Source of the DNA: Pseudarthrobacter sp. fls2-241-R2A-127
Lineage (GTDB): Bacteria > Actinomycetota > Actinomycetes > Actinomycetales > Micrococcaceae
Assembly: GCF_030209355.1 (NCBI RefSeq)
Contig: NZ_JARVSF010000015.1
Span: 1-64,000, forward strand
DNA: 64,000 nucleotides
Reading direction: 5' to 3'
Numbering within the stretch: the stretch's first letter is position 1; each line of letters opens with the position of its first letter. This document shows positions 1 to 7,967 of the stretch, in pieces. The translations under genes were made by a program, and so were the position numbers. The notes under the pieces are model-generated. The model searched no databases, was not told the origin of the DNA, and was given only the letters and a program-made list of their open reading frames with translations.

Positions 1-50
1 GCCTCCGTCGGCCACAGCTCCGCAAGCTTCGCCAGCAGCCAAAACAACAA

Positions 51-159
51 GGGGGAGAAGGGACGCTGGCCGGTCACCACGGACCGCGTCGGCACCCGTT
101 CCCACCCGCTTGACAGACATAGAAGCGTCGGGGGGAAAGGGGGAGCTGGCCGGTCACCA
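51..159. repeat. 80-bp spaced direct repeat upstream of parB
   Basis: GCTGGCCGGTCACCA occurs at 65-79 and again at 145-159, exactly 80 bp apart. Each copy is preceded by a purine-rich run starting GGGGGA (51-62 and 131-143). A TTGACA hexamer lies between them at 110-115 without an obvious -10 partner. The second copy ends 43 bp before the parB-like start. Such repeats next to partition genes can be centromere or autoregulatory sites. More copies may lie left of the window, so function is inference only. Confidence 0.5.
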
Positions 160-201
160 TTGATCGCCCGACCCCCCCCACGTCTCTGCAAAGGCAAAAC
201 C

Positions 202-1554
202 ATGAACGCAACACCCACGCTTGAAATGCTCGACCCGGCGGCCCTGACCGTTGACATCAACGTGCGGAAAGACGCCGCCCTGACCTCGGATTTCATTGCC
301 AGCATCAAGGAACACGGCGTGATGGAACCCGTAATCGCCCACCGCAAGGACGACGGAACCGTGCACGTCCTGATGGGCCAGCGCCGCACCCGCGCCGCCG
401 TCGAAGCCGGACGCCCACTGATCCCGGTCATGATCATCGAAAGCCCCGAGGAAGCAGAACGCATCGTCACGCAGGTAGTGGAGAACATCCAGCGCGCTGA
501 ACTGACCGAAGCCGACGAAGCTGACGCTTACCACCAGCTGTCCCTGATCGGCGTTTCGGCGGCCGCGATCGCCAAGAAGACCGGGCGGACCAAGACCACC
601 GTCGAATCCGCCCTCAAAGCCAAGTCCACCGAGACCGGAGCCGCCGCCCTGGGCAAGGGATACACCATCGAAGAAGCCCTCATTCTGGCCGAGTTTGAGG
701 ACGACGAAGAAGCGACCGCCGAACTCGAGTCCGTCATCATGGACGAACCCGACATGCTCCTGCACGTCACCCAGCAGCTGCGCGACAAGCGCGACCGCGC
801 CGCCGCGCTGGCCGCACTCACCGCAGAGCTGGAAGCAGCAGGAACCATCGTTGTTCCCGAATGCGGATACGGGGAGGACAGCGAAACCCTCCGCGTTACC
901 TCGCTGAAAAGGGCCGACGGAGAACCGGCCACCGACGAGGACGCAAACGCCGTCTACATCGAGACGGACTATCGCGGCGAACCCTCCACCGTCGCCGTCG
1001 TCACCGGCTGGAAAAACCTGGGCTTCACGCTCCGCTACTACAGCGGCTACGGCACATCATCAGCCCCGAAAGGCCCCATGACCGACGAGCAGAAGGCCGA
1101 GCGGAAAACCCTGATCGAGAACAACAAGCTGATGCAGTCAGCGACCACCGTCCGCCGCGAATGGGTCAAGAACCTGCTGGCCAAGAAGCAGGCCCCCAAG
1201 GGCTGGCAGTACTTTACCCTCCACGCGATCACCCACCACCCGGAAACCGCCAGCGGGTACGAGGGACAGGTGGCCGCTGAAATGGTTGGAGGCAAGGTCG
1301 AGGAATCCAACCAGTGGGCGTGGAACCCGCTCCGTGATCACGTCGCCAAATCCACCGCCCGCCCGGAGTTTGGACTGATTGCTCTGGTCTGCGCAGGGTA
1401 TGAAAAGACCATCCAAAAAGACTCGTGGCGCTCACCGTCCCAGACCCACCGGGACTACCTGAACCAGCTGGTCCTCTGGGGATACACGGCAAGTGAGACC
1501 GAGCAGATCATCATCGACAGCGGCAAGCCGGTCGAGGACGAACCAGCGGCATGA
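202..1554 (+). CDS. ParB/Spo0J-like partition protein
   Basis: This 450-aa protein belongs to the ParB/RepB/Spo0J nuclease-fold family, which loads on centromere sites to segregate plasmids. Near the N-terminus it has the VNVRK-like entry (DINVRK), then the arginine motif MGQRRTRAA and the ENIQRAELTEADEADAY helix. These are followed by a helix-turn-helix (GVSAAAIAKKTGRTKTTVES). The C-terminal half is not recognisable and is longer than in chromosomal ParB. I chose the ATG at 202 because AAAGG lies just upstream; an in-frame codon at 160 lacks a ribosome site. No ParA is present in the window; it may be to the left, or the partner may be unlinked. The family is clear, the role in partition is inferred from the plasmid-like context. 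Confidence 0.8.
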   Translation: MNATPTLEMLDPAALTVDINVRKDAALTSDFIASIKEHGVMEPVIAHRKDDGTVHVLMGQRRTRAAVEAGRPLIPVMIIESPEEAERIVTQVVENIQRAELTEADEADAYHQLSLIGVSAAAIAKKTGRTKTTVESALKAKSTETGAAALGKGYTIEEALILAEFEDDEEATAELESVIMDEPDMLLHVTQQLRDKRDRAAALAALTAELEAAGTIVVPECGYGEDSETLRVTSLKRADGEPATDEDANAVYIETDYRGEPSTVAVVTGWKNLGFTLRYYSGYGTSSAPKGPMTDEQKAERKTLIENNKLMQSATTVRREWVKNLLAKKQAPKGWQYFTLHAITHHPETASGYEGQVAAEMVGGKVEESNQWAWNPLRDHVAKSTARPEFGLIALVCAGYEKTIQKDSWRSPSQTHRDYLNQLVLWGYTASETEQIIIDSGKPVEDEPAA

Positions 1555-1803
1555 GAACCCCTTGCCGGGCGGACCGCCACCGCCCGGCAAGGCCCCAGCC
1601 GATCGCCACAGGCAGGGACGGAACCTTCCAGAAGTCGGGCGGTCCGCCGCCCAGAGCGAACCACAGCAACCACTCACCAGCGGCGGACCGCCGTTTTCCG
1701 CAACACACCCAGGAACAGAGCAGGAGCCGCGCTGCAGCAATGGAGTTGAGCAGCCCGCGGCCACCAATTCAGCTAGGCTGAACAACAGATTTCTTTGCAG
1801 GGA

Positions 1804-1843
1804 AACCCGAAAGGAGCCGGCACATGCCGGCTCCTTTCGGGTT
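1804..1843. terminator. Perfect 18-bp stem hairpin between convergent genes
   Basis: The arms AACCCGAAAGGAGCCGGC (1804-1821) and their exact complement (1826-1843) enclose a 4-nt loop. The hairpin lies between the end of the parB-like gene and the convergent small gene at 1873, so it probably terminates in both directions. No T-run follows on either strand. The rest of 1555-1872 shows no gene. Confidence 0.7.
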
Positions 1844-1872
1844 AACCAGGAACCCGAGTCCCCGCCGGCGAC

Positions 1873-2100
1873 TCAGCCCGGGACGTTTCTCGGATCATTG
1901 CCGTAGCTGTTCTTGGAACTGATCTGGCCGTCCTGGTTCTTGATGACGTGCTCCACCTTGTCCGCCTGGGCCGCTGCCCGGCCCGCAGCTACCGCTTCGT
2001 CCTTGGTGCCGTAGCCGGCACCGAACGCGCGGTCAGCGCCTTCGCGCTTGTTCTTCCACTGGCCGTCTTCGTAGTACGTCTCGATATCACCCTGAGCCAT
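1873..2100 (-). CDS. DUF2188-type small protein
   Basis: This 75-aa protein has the layout of the DUF2188 family. It has an aromatic-rich start (ETYYEDGQWKNKREGADRA), a central helix with a TKDEAVAAGRAAA stretch and a C-terminal IKNQDGQISSKNSYGNDP. The family is common in actinobacteria and its function is unknown. It reads from 2100 leftwards with GGGAGTG before the ATG, and converges on the parB-like gene across the hairpin at 1804-1843. Confidence 0.75.
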   Translation of the reverse strand: MAQGDIETYYEDGQWKNKREGADRAFGAGYGTKDEAVAAGRAAAQADKVEHVIKNQDGQISSKNSYGNDPRNVPG

Positions 2101-2160
2101 TGCACACTCCCTCTGCCGTTTGGTTCAAGACACCTGCTGCGCAAGCGCGGATAGCGAAAA

Positions 2161-2186
2161 CCCCGCAGGACGTTCGTCGTGCGGGG
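2161..2186 (-). terminator. Intrinsic terminator of the helicase-associated-domain gene
   Basis: On the minus strand CCCCGCA pairs with TGCGGGG around an inner ACGA/TTCGT loop, followed immediately by TTTTCG. It lies 70 bp past the stop codon of the gene at 2258-2932. Confidence 0.65.
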
Positions 2187-2257
2187 CCTTCCTGGCAACC
2201 ACTCCGCCTGATGTGGGACAGGCGGAGAAGCTGACACCAAACTAATAGAAAGCATGC

Positions 2258-2932
2258 TTAGTTTTCAAGCGGGGGAGGTTTTGGGCGGCCGCCCCGTCGG
2301 GGCCGGCCCTGCCGCCAGCCCGGCAACTCGGCGTCCAGTCGTGCCTGCCTGGCCGGGGCCAGTGTGCCTTGGCGGTAGGTGATTCTTTGGCCGTGGATCC
2401 ACACCCCAAGGACACGCTCCTGCTCGGTAGCGGCTTTCTTTTGCAGCGGCCAGTCCTTGCCCTCGGCCCGGTAGGCGATGAGTTCGACCAGGCGCTGATT
2501 CCACAGCGCTTCGCGTTTTTCTTTTTGCCGGCGCGGCGCGTCCCAGCCCGGGATTTCCCCGAGTCGGGCTTTGACAGTGGGGGAGAGGGTGCCGTTGTCG
2601 GCGTCCTGGCGCCTGCGCCCAAGCCAGGTGCTCAGGGCGCGTTCCCGCGCGGACCTCGCCCGTGGACTGGGCAGCCGGCCTTCGGCCCGATACAGGGCAA
2701 TAATGTCCTCGAGGTTTTGCAGGCTCCGGCTGTCCATCTTCGCCGGAGGGCGCGGCACCGCACGTCGATGCTCGGCCCGGAGGGACGGTTCTTCCCGGGC
2801 AGCGATCTGCAGGTGATACCGAACCGTAGATTCCGCGGCCGCCGACAACGAAGCGATCCTGGAAGCAGGCACCCCTGCCCGGTACATCTGCACCCACTCC
2901 GCATCCGGTGCAGAACGCCGCGCCCCGCCCAT
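2258..2932 (-). CDS. Helicase-associated (HA) domain protein
   Basis: This 224-aa protein has an N-terminal helix-turn-helix-like segment (VPASRIASLSAAAESTVRYHL, about residues 20-41). Two helicase-associated repeats follow. The first spans about residues 70-130 (ALSTWLGRRRQDADNGTLSP...RLGEIPGW). The second spans about 140-210 (LWNQRLVELIAYRAEG...VLGVWIHGQRITYRQGTL). In other proteins this domain follows a superfamily 2 helicase core, but no helicase motor is present here. Stand-alone HA proteins are frequent on Arthrobacter-type plasmids; a nucleic-acid-binding role is likely but unproven. It is divergent from the nrdH-ssb operon. Confidence 0.7.
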   Translation of the reverse strand: MGGARRSAPDAEWVQMYRAGVPASRIASLSAAAESTVRYHLQIAAREEPSLRAEHRRAVPRPPAKMDSRSLQNLEDIIALYRAEGRLPSPRARSARERALSTWLGRRRQDADNGTLSPTVKARLGEIPGWDAPRRQKEKREALWNQRLVELIAYRAEGKDWPLQKKAATEQERVLGVWIHGQRITYRQGTLAPARQARLDAELPGWRQGRPRRGGRPKPPPLEN

Positions 2933-3326
2933 ACATCAACCCCCGATTTCCCTGCCCGGACCTCCGGCCCTCACACACACCTCACCGGTAGGCTACCCAC
3001 AGCCGGGCACCCCGCCCGGCCGGACACCTTCCCCATGGTCCACCACCGACGCCTCCGGGTGAACCCAAACACCAGGGCAGACATTCCTCCAGCCGGGACG
3101 ACACCTATTCACATCGCCCATTACCCAAGGACCCGTACGTCACCACAGCCGACACGAACCTTCCAAGGCGCATGGGGGCTGCCGCCGTCGGAGCCTCCGG
3201 GGATGACCACAGTCGCCAGCGGCGGGACTCGCCATCCGTAACGGAAATCGGCGGCAGGGGAAATTGCACATTTGCGCGAAAAGATCTTCTCCAAAAAAGC
3301 CTAACAATAAGCGGTAAAAGCCCTAT

Positions 3327-3352
3327 TCATTCAGTTGAATGACTGCTAAAAT
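3327..3352 (+). promoter_or_regulatory. Inverted repeat and -10 upstream of nrdH-ssb
   Basis: TCATTCA-GT-TGAATGA (3327-3342) is a perfect 7-bp inverted repeat. It is followed by TAAAAT (3347-3352), a good -10 candidate, 60 bp before the NrdH start. The repeat would overlap the -35 region, as expected for an operator. The remainder of 2933-3411 holds no gene that I can support. Confidence 0.45.
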
Positions 3353-3411
3353 TGAGGTAGCAAGTCAGCCAGACGAACGAAACTTATTTGATACGAACCC
3401 AGGTGCTGAAA

Positions 3412-3678
3412 ATGACTGCAACACCGGCCGCTTACACGGTCTACACCAAGCCCAACTGCCCGAACTGCGAGAAGACGAAAGACTACTTCGACTCCAAGGG
3501 CATCACCTACACGGCCGTGGACATCACCAAAGTCCCGGCAGCGCTGGAGTACATCACCGCCGAACTCGGCTACTCCCAGGCACCCGTCGTCGTGAACAAC
3601 TCCGATGACCAGGACCACTGGTCCGGCCTGCGCCGCGACAAGCTCGTCCAGGCGGCGATGAGCCACAAGGCGGCGTGA
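3412..3678 (+). CDS. nrdH: NrdH-like glutaredoxin
   Basis: This 88-aa thioredoxin-fold redox protein has the dithiol motif C16-P-N-C19, a cis-proline segment (SQAPVVV) and the C-terminal [10 protein letters not shown] signature typical of NrdH, the electron donor of class Ib ribonucleotide reductase. The usual NrdH motif is CxxC with Val-Gln, so Pro-Asn is a glutaredoxin-like variant. No nrdE/F genes are near; plasmid and phage copies are common. I chose the ATG at 3412 over 3388 because family members begin just before the first strand. Its stop overlaps the GTG of the next ORF (GTGA), so the two are translationally coupled. Confidence 0.8.
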   Translation: MTATPAAYTVYTKPNCPNCEKTKDYFDSKGITYTAVDITKVPAALEYITAELGYSQAPVVVNNSDDQDHWSGLRRDKLVQAAMSHKAA

Positions 3679-4580
3679 GTACCATGACGAGGCAGCGCCC
3701 GGTTGTCGGGTTCAACCTGAGCCCACGGATCCCGTTGGAGGTGGACCTGTTCCGGCGGGTCAACCCCAGCGGCAGGATCACCCCCGACGTTGTGGACCCG
3801 TACCTTGTGGAACCCGCGATCGTGGAACCGTTCAATGAGGACCTGTACGAGGGCTACGCCATCCAGGGCAACGCAGGGGACGACCGGTACCTTAACGCGA
3901 TCAACCGCGCCCCGCTCGGGGACGGCGGCCTCTGGGATGAACACACCGCGAACCAGTACCAACCCAACGACCGCACCCACGACGAACCGGGCGGGACCGA
4001 ACCAGCGAACGAAACCACAACAGGCACCGAGACCATCACCAGCACACGAGGAAAAGGAACCATCATGGCCGGCGAAACCACGATTACTGTCATTGGAAAC
4101 CTGACATCAGATCCAGAGCTGCGCTTCACCCCGTCGGGATCCGCGGTAGCGAACTTCACCATCGCTTCGACGCCCAGGACGTTCGACCGTCAGTCTAATG
4201 AGTGGAAAGACGGGGAGACGCTTTTCCTCCGCGCCAGTGTGTGGCGGGAGGCTGCTGAGAACGTGGCCGAGTCCCTGACCAAGGGCATGCGCGTCATCGT
4301 CACGGGCCGGCTGAAGTCCCGATCCTACGAAACCAAGGAAGGAGAGAAGCGCACCGTCATAGAGCTCGAGGTAGACGAGATCGGCCCCTCACTCCGCTAC
4401 GCCAACGCCAAGATCAACCGCACCCAGCGCGGCACCCAAGGCGGCCAGGGGAGCGGCTACCAGGGCAACGGTAGCACCCCGCCGCAGACCGGGCCGCAGG
4501 ATGATCCCTGGGCCGTGCCGGCGACCAGCAACACAGCCGGGCAATGGGGCAACGGCCCCGATTCCGAACCCCCCTTCTAA
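3675..4580 (+). CDS. ssb: Single-stranded DNA-binding protein with N-terminal extension
   Basis: The open frame encodes 301 aa. Residues 131-301 are a standard bacterial SSB: an OB-fold ([21 protein letters not shown]...), a Gly/Gln-rich linker and an acidic tip ending DSEPPF for partner binding. Residues 1-130 are an unrelated acidic region ([16 protein letters not shown]...[14 protein letters not shown]) with no stop before the SSB. The GTG at 3675 overlaps the NrdH stop. A second start with a strong ribosome site exists at 4065, so the locus may produce a long form, a normal 171-aa SSB, or both. The extension could be a separate gene that lost its stop. SSB identity is certain; the long form is uncertain. 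Confidence 0.85.
   Translation: MSTMTRQRPVVGFNLSPRIPLEVDLFRRVNPSGRITPDVVDPYLVEPAIVEPFNEDLYEGYAIQGNAGDDRYLNAINRAPLGDGGLWDEHTANQYQPNDRTHDEPGGTEPANETTTGTETITSTRGKGTIMAGETTITVIGNLTSDPELRFTPSGSAVANFTIASTPRTFDRQSNEWKDGETLFLRASVWREAAENVAESLTKGMRVIVTGRLKSRSYETKEGEKRTVIELEVDEIGPSLRYANAKINRTQRGTQGGQGSGYQGNGSTPPQTGPQDDPWAVPATSNTAGQWGNGPDSEPPF
4048..4067 (+). promoter_or_regulatory. Internal ribosome site and start of SSB proper
   Basis: GAGG (4048-4051) and AAGGA (4054-4058) lie 6 nt before an in-frame ATG at 4065, which begins [13 protein letters not shown], exactly where normal SSB proteins start. This is a better initiation signal than that at 3675. Confidence 0.7.
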
Positions 4581-4705
4581 AACAGCCCAAGCGTCGGGGG
4601 CAGCCGATACGCTGACCCCGACGCACTACTGCCCGAATCCCGGTCAAGAACACCAGGGACGCGTGGCCTGAAGCCGCACTTCCCGCAAGAAGCTAGGAGC
4701 CCTCC

Positions 4706-5068
4706 ATGAGTGATGAAACGCCTGCCGTTGTCCAGGAAGCCGATGCCATCTATGACGCGGTACGCGCGATCTGCCACATGAGCCAGACTCATCCGGCGCC
4801 CACGGTGTACAAGGTGCTGGGAAATCTGAAAGGAGCCACGGGGCACATGTTGGCCCAGGCCCTACAACAACTCGCGGCAGGCCTCGAGAGGTCAGTTACC
4901 GAGTACAACGTCTATGAGGATGACGGCCGGGATCCGGCTCAGTCTGCCGCCGTGGCCGCTGAGCATATGCGTGCTGCCGCTGGCTTGGCTGCACAGCTCG
5001 GGGAGCAACTGGCCGAGGCGCAGAACGCCATCGCGGGGCAGGGATACAAGACGGAGGGGGACTCATGA
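4706..5068 (+). CDS. Unknown helical protein of the plasmid backbone
   Basis: This 120-aa protein was not recognised. It is predicted to be largely alpha-helical and Ala/Gln-rich (AQALQQLAAGLERS; EHMRAAAGLAAQLGEQLAEAQNAIAG). It begins at an ATG with TAGGAG upstream. It sits in the same direction as ssb and the partition-like genes, so it probably belongs to the same plasmid operon. Confidence 0.6.
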   Translation: MSDETPAVVQEADAIYDAVRAICHMSQTHPAPTVYKVLGNLKGATGHMLAQALQQLAAGLERSVTEYNVYEDDGRDPAQSAAVAAEHMRAAAGLAAQLGEQLAEAQNAIAGQGYKTEGDS

Positions 5069-5124
5069 TCAGCAACCCGGGGACCTGTCAGAGTACACTG
5101 CCCGCATGAAAGCAGAGGCTCTTG

Positions 5125-5391
5125 ATGGCGAAACCAAAGAAAGTTCCGGCATTCACCCCGTACTACACCGAGGACCAGGCCGGGCAGGTGCGGGCTGCGT
5201 TCAAGGCAACCGGCTTACAGGAGGGCGACGCCAGCGTCTCGGACCTTATCGTCAGGGCGACGATGCGTGAGGTGAAGCGTCTGCAGCGCAAGTACAACGG
5301 CGGCAAGGCGTGGCCTCCGGTGCCGGCCGGCGAGCTGCGGCGAGGTCAGCGGACGATGGATGAAATGCAGCACCGAAACGAGGAAGCGTAG
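5125..5391 (+). CDS. Small ParB/RHH-like plasmid protein
   Basis: This 88-aa basic protein has a central helix pair (GDASVSDLIVRATMREVKRLQRKYN) and a C-terminal GGKAWPPVPAGELRRGQR tail. The tail resembles the end of small centromere-binding (ribbon-helix-helix type) ParB proteins of actinobacterial plasmids, so it may be a second partition or copy-control factor. The ATG at 5125 is 6 nt from AGAGG; a TTG at 5122 is the alternative. The resemblance is from memory of the family. Confidence 0.55.
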   Translation: MAKPKKVPAFTPYYTEDQAGQVRAAFKATGLQEGDASVSDLIVRATMREVKRLQRKYNGGKAWPPVPAGELRRGQRTMDEMQHRNEEA

Positions 5392-5416
5392 ACGATGGGT
5401 CAGGGGACTGAAGAAG

Positions 5417-5683
5417 GTGAACAAGATCGGCGTCCGGACGTCCCTGCCGTTCCCGAAGATGCTGACGATGGCCGAGGTTCAGGAGATTTTGAACCTCGGA
5501 AAACCGATGGTTTACGCGCTGCTGAGAAGCGGCGAGCTGAGGGGCGCGCAGTTCGGACCGAGGGGTATTTGGCGCGTTCGGGAGGATGACCTGGCAGCGT
5601 ACATTGATGCCGCCTACGAGAAGACAGCGGAACGGATTGCGTCCGACCAGGTGCCCGAGGGCGAGACCCCCGCGGACGACTGA
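5417..5683 (+). CDS. Excisionase-type helix-turn-helix DNA-binding protein
   Basis: The recognisable part is TMAEVQEILNLGKPMVYALLRSGELRGAQFG...WRVREDDLAAYI, the MerR-like fold of excisionase (Xis) family proteins with a recognition helix and wing. The protein is probably about 88 aa from a GTG at 5417; the frame is open from 5360, inside the previous gene, and the start is uncertain. Members act in plasmid copy control, excision or transcription. It is last in the rightward unit and is followed by a hairpin at 5705-5736. Confidence 0.7.
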   Translation: MNKIGVRTSLPFPKMLTMAEVQEILNLGKPMVYALLRSGELRGAQFGPRGIWRVREDDLAAYIDAAYEKTAERIASDQVPEGETPADD

Positions 5684-5704
5684 TGCCGAAGGTCTGAGAC
5701 AGTG

Positions 5705-5736
5705 AAGGCCGGCGCCCAATGACGGGTGCCGGCCTT
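5705..5736 (+). terminator. Terminator of the plasmid backbone operon
   Basis: AAGGCCGGCGCC pairs with GGTGCCGGCCTT around a 7-8-nt loop with one G-T wobble, 22 bp after the stop at 5683. It is followed by CCTCAGTTCTT. Confidence 0.7.
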
Positions 5737-5739
5737 CCT

Positions 5740-6204
5740 CAGTTCTTAGTCAGGGCTCACTTCTTGTGAAGCTTCTTGCTGCGGCTGGTGCCATTGTTTG
5801 GATCACGCGGGCCTGCGGAAGTTGGTGGTGATTCGCGCCGCCCTGCAGCTTGTGGTTGTCCCCGCCCTGTACCGGCCCGGGAAGTCCCCCTGTGCCTTAG
5901 AAGCCAGCCCTCGGGGATGGTTCCGTATGCACAGCGGCGCCCCGCTGTGCAGTCCTGTGTTGTCCCTGCTGAAAGAAACCCAACCGTCCCCTTCGGGTGC
6001 GACGGCCGCGCCGGTGTTGAACCATGGGGAACGTATCCGTTGGTGAGCTGGCACTTTCCAGACTGTGCACATTCGCCGGTCCCGGTGGTGAGAATCCCGC
6101 CTGCAGTGACCTGGCGTCTGTGTGCAGCCGGTCAGGTGGGTCCCCTCGTGCACCTGGGTGCGGGAAAAGCCCGAAGGGTTTTAGCTTTTGTCGTGCGCGA
6201 GAGG
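5740..6204. other. Gene-free stretch
   Basis: No coding region in this 465-bp stretch is supported: the open frames have no ribosome site or family features. A short inverted repeat at 6165-6182 (AAAAGCCC-GAA-GGGTTTT, imperfect) may end the leftward gene at 6205. A replication or copy-control region could be here, but I see no iterons. Confidence 0.4.
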
Positions 6205-6507
6205 CTAGTTGGCCTGTGAGCCGTTTGAGTCGTACGTGATCGGGTTCTCAGATGGCTTGGCCTGGGCTTTGCGTCGGCGCCCGGCGGCAGCCGGTTCGAG
6301 GCCGAGTTTCTTCAGTTCTTCCGGGCTCCAGCCGTCGCGGGTTGCCTTGACGTAGGCGCGCTTGTCGTCGCGCTCGGCGGCGGCGAGCTGCTCTTTCAGG
6401 TCGGTGACGCGCTGGCGCGCGTGGACGAGTTGCTCGACGGATTTAATGCGGGAGTTGAGGAGTTCACGTGCCTGGTTTTTCGTGGCTTCGATGTTCAGTG
6501 CGGCCAT
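6205..6507 (-). CDS. Unknown basic coiled-coil protein
   Basis: This 100-aa protein has a long amphipathic helix (VEQLVHARQRVTDLKEQLAAAERDDKRAYVKAT) followed by a WSPEELKKLGL segment and a basic tail (AAAGRRRKAQAKP). The shape suggests a small nucleic-acid-binding or mobilization accessory protein, but no family was recognised. It starts 29 bp after the gene at 6537-7325 ends, in the same direction, so the two form an operon divergent from mobC-mobA. Confidence 0.55.
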   Translation of the reverse strand: MAALNIEATKNQARELLNSRIKSVEQLVHARQRVTDLKEQLAAAERDDKRAYVKATRDGWSPEELKKLGLEPAAAGRRRKAQAKPSENPITYDSNGSQAN

Positions 6508-6536
6508 GGTCTTTCTTGGTCTCTTTCGTGTGGTGG

Positions 6537-7325
6537 TCAGCGGTCGAGGGCGGGGCCGGCGGCGACGCCGGCAGCAGTCTTTGAGGGTAATGCCGCCACG
6601 GCATGGGCGGCGGTCGTGAGTGCTTCTGTGGCGTGGCGTGGGAAGGAGAGCTGAGCGGTTTTCACCGCTTGCTGGTATTGGGGCGCGAGTGGTTCGGGCC
6701 TGCCTGCCCGGTCGTATTCGGCGAGAACTTCCGGGACGGAGGTGCGCTGGTAGGCGCGCAGCAGGTCTTCCGCGGCGGGGATCTCCTGGGCGATGAGGTG
6801 GGCGATGTCGTCGACGTGGGGCTGCAGTGCCGGTGGGAGAACGTCGTGGACTGATTCGAGGACCGCCGGGAGAATGGCTTCTTGGACGGGCGTCAGCGCC
6901 CTGCGCTCGATGTGGCGCAGATAGGTCTCAGGTTCCGGCGCGTACTCCTTGAAGAGGGGCCCGGGCAGTTGGGTTTCGGGACGCTCGGCAAGGGGAGTTG
7001 GCAGGATAACCCACGCTGTTAGGCGTTCGGCCCCGGGCCAGATGTGCGCACGTGATCCGGTGGCGTCCTCGAGGTGCACGTTAGCGACCGTGTCGATGCA
7101 GCTCTGGATTGTCACGGGCGGGGCGTCGGCCCCTTCGTCGCCGCTCTCATGATGTCTTCCGATCAATAGCTGGTCGGATGCTGCATTGACGAGATGCTTG
7201 CGTGGGGCCGGCGGATCGACCTGTAGGTCGATCGTGATTTTCCCGCCCAAGATGGCCGCGTTTTCGGGTTCGTAGGTCAGGCTGCCTGATCGCAATCGGT
7301 CGGTGGACGTTTCGTTTGGACGCAT
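6537..7325 (-). CDS. Unknown protein divergent from mobC
   Basis: This 262-aa protein was not recognised. The N-terminal half is mixed (ENAAILGGKITIDLQVDPPAPRK), and the C-terminal half is mostly helical and Ala-rich. The start is the ATG at 7325, preceded by GGGGGAGAC; the frame extends to 7400 without a better site. It faces the candidate oriT region, a usual position for regulators or accessory factors of mobilization. Confidence 0.6.
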   Translation of the reverse strand: MRPNETSTDRLRSGSLTYEPENAAILGGKITIDLQVDPPAPRKHLVNAASDQLLIGRHHESGDEGADAPPVTIQSCIDTVANVHLEDATGSRAHIWPGAERLTAWVILPTPLAERPETQLPGPLFKEYAPEPETYLRHIERRALTPVQEAILPAVLESVHDVLPPALQPHVDDIAHLIAQEIPAAEDLLRAYQRTSVPEVLAEYDRAGRPEPLAPQYQQAVKTAQLSFPRHATEALTTAAHAVAALPSKTAAGVAAGPALDR

Positions 7326-7421
7326 TGTCTCCCCCTGAGAAAGCGTGTCGTGCTGTACCTCCACCCTAGGCCGACGGCCGCGTCCATTACAGCCAAACAC
7401 GCCGCTGACCGCCTAACTTTC

Positions 7422-7470
7422 TGAGGCGGAGTGAGGCGGAGCAAGCTATACATTTACACGGGTGTAAATG
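7422..7470. other. Candidate origin of transfer (oriT)
   Basis: Between the divergent unit and mobC lie a perfect tandem 10-bp repeat (TGAGGCGGAG at 7422-7431 and 7432-7441) and a perfect inverted repeat CATTTACAC-GG-GTGTAAATG (7451-7470). An inverted repeat with neighbouring direct repeats immediately upstream of mobC and the relaxase gene is the normal layout of a mobilization origin. The nic site itself cannot be assigned by eye. The inverted repeat could instead be a MobC operator. Confidence 0.5.
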
Positions 7471-7575
7471 GGCGTGTCGCTCACGGCCCTGCGGTTGTTC
7501 GCTTGGCACACTGGTCGTGTGGTCCCCGGGTTTCGGGGTCGCTGCGCTGGGCTTTTGAGGGGATTGGGGGAGTGC

Positions 7576-7965
7576 GTGTCTGAAGAGGATGTGCCGCGTT
7601 CCCCGTTGTCTCGTCGGCGGCGTGCGAATTCGCCGGCGGGGACGAAGAAGCGCCGGGATGTGTGGGTGACGGCGGAGGAGGAAGCGGCCCTGGTTGCCCG
7701 GGCGGCGCGGGAGAAGGTCACGGTCCCGAACCTGCTGCTCACGGCCGCCTTGTCGGAGGGGTCGGAGACGCCGACGCAGCGGAAAGCTGCGATGGCGGAG
7801 CTGATGGCGATCCATACGTTGCTGGCGAGGGTGTCGAACAACGTGAACCAGATCGCCCGGCACGCGAACGCCGGGGACGAGTTCCCCCAGGATGCCAGGG
7901 CCGCATTGGCGTATGTGCGCGAGGTCGCGATGCGGATCGACCGGGCGATCGAGGGGCTGATGTAG
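7576..7965 (+). CDS. mobC: MobC-like mobilization accessory protein
   Basis: This roughly 129-aa protein has a basic N-terminus (SRRRRANSPAGTKKRRDVWV) with a ribbon-helix-helix-like strand and helix. The MobC signature NNVNQIARHANAGDEFP follows at about residues 83-99. MobC proteins open oriT and assist relaxase nicking. The start is probably the GTG at 7576 with GGGGG upstream; longer frames from 7468 look like noncoding leader. The stop is 2 nt before the relaxase ATG, so the two are co-translated. Confidence 0.8.
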   Translation: MSEEDVPRSPLSRRRRANSPAGTKKRRDVWVTAEEEAALVARAAREKVTVPNLLLTAALSEGSETPTQRKAAMAELMAIHTLLARVSNNVNQIARHANAGDEFPQDARAALAYVREVAMRIDRAIEGLM

Positions 7966-7967
7966 CG

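Noticed and set aside
2369..3241. Plus-strand open frame of 290 codons
   Set aside because: It overlaps the HA-domain gene on the other strand and is Pro/Arg-rich with no family features.
5740..6204. Coding frames in the gap after the plasmid backbone operon
   Set aside because: Several overlapping frames exist on both strands but none has a ribosome site, codon bias or recognisable family.
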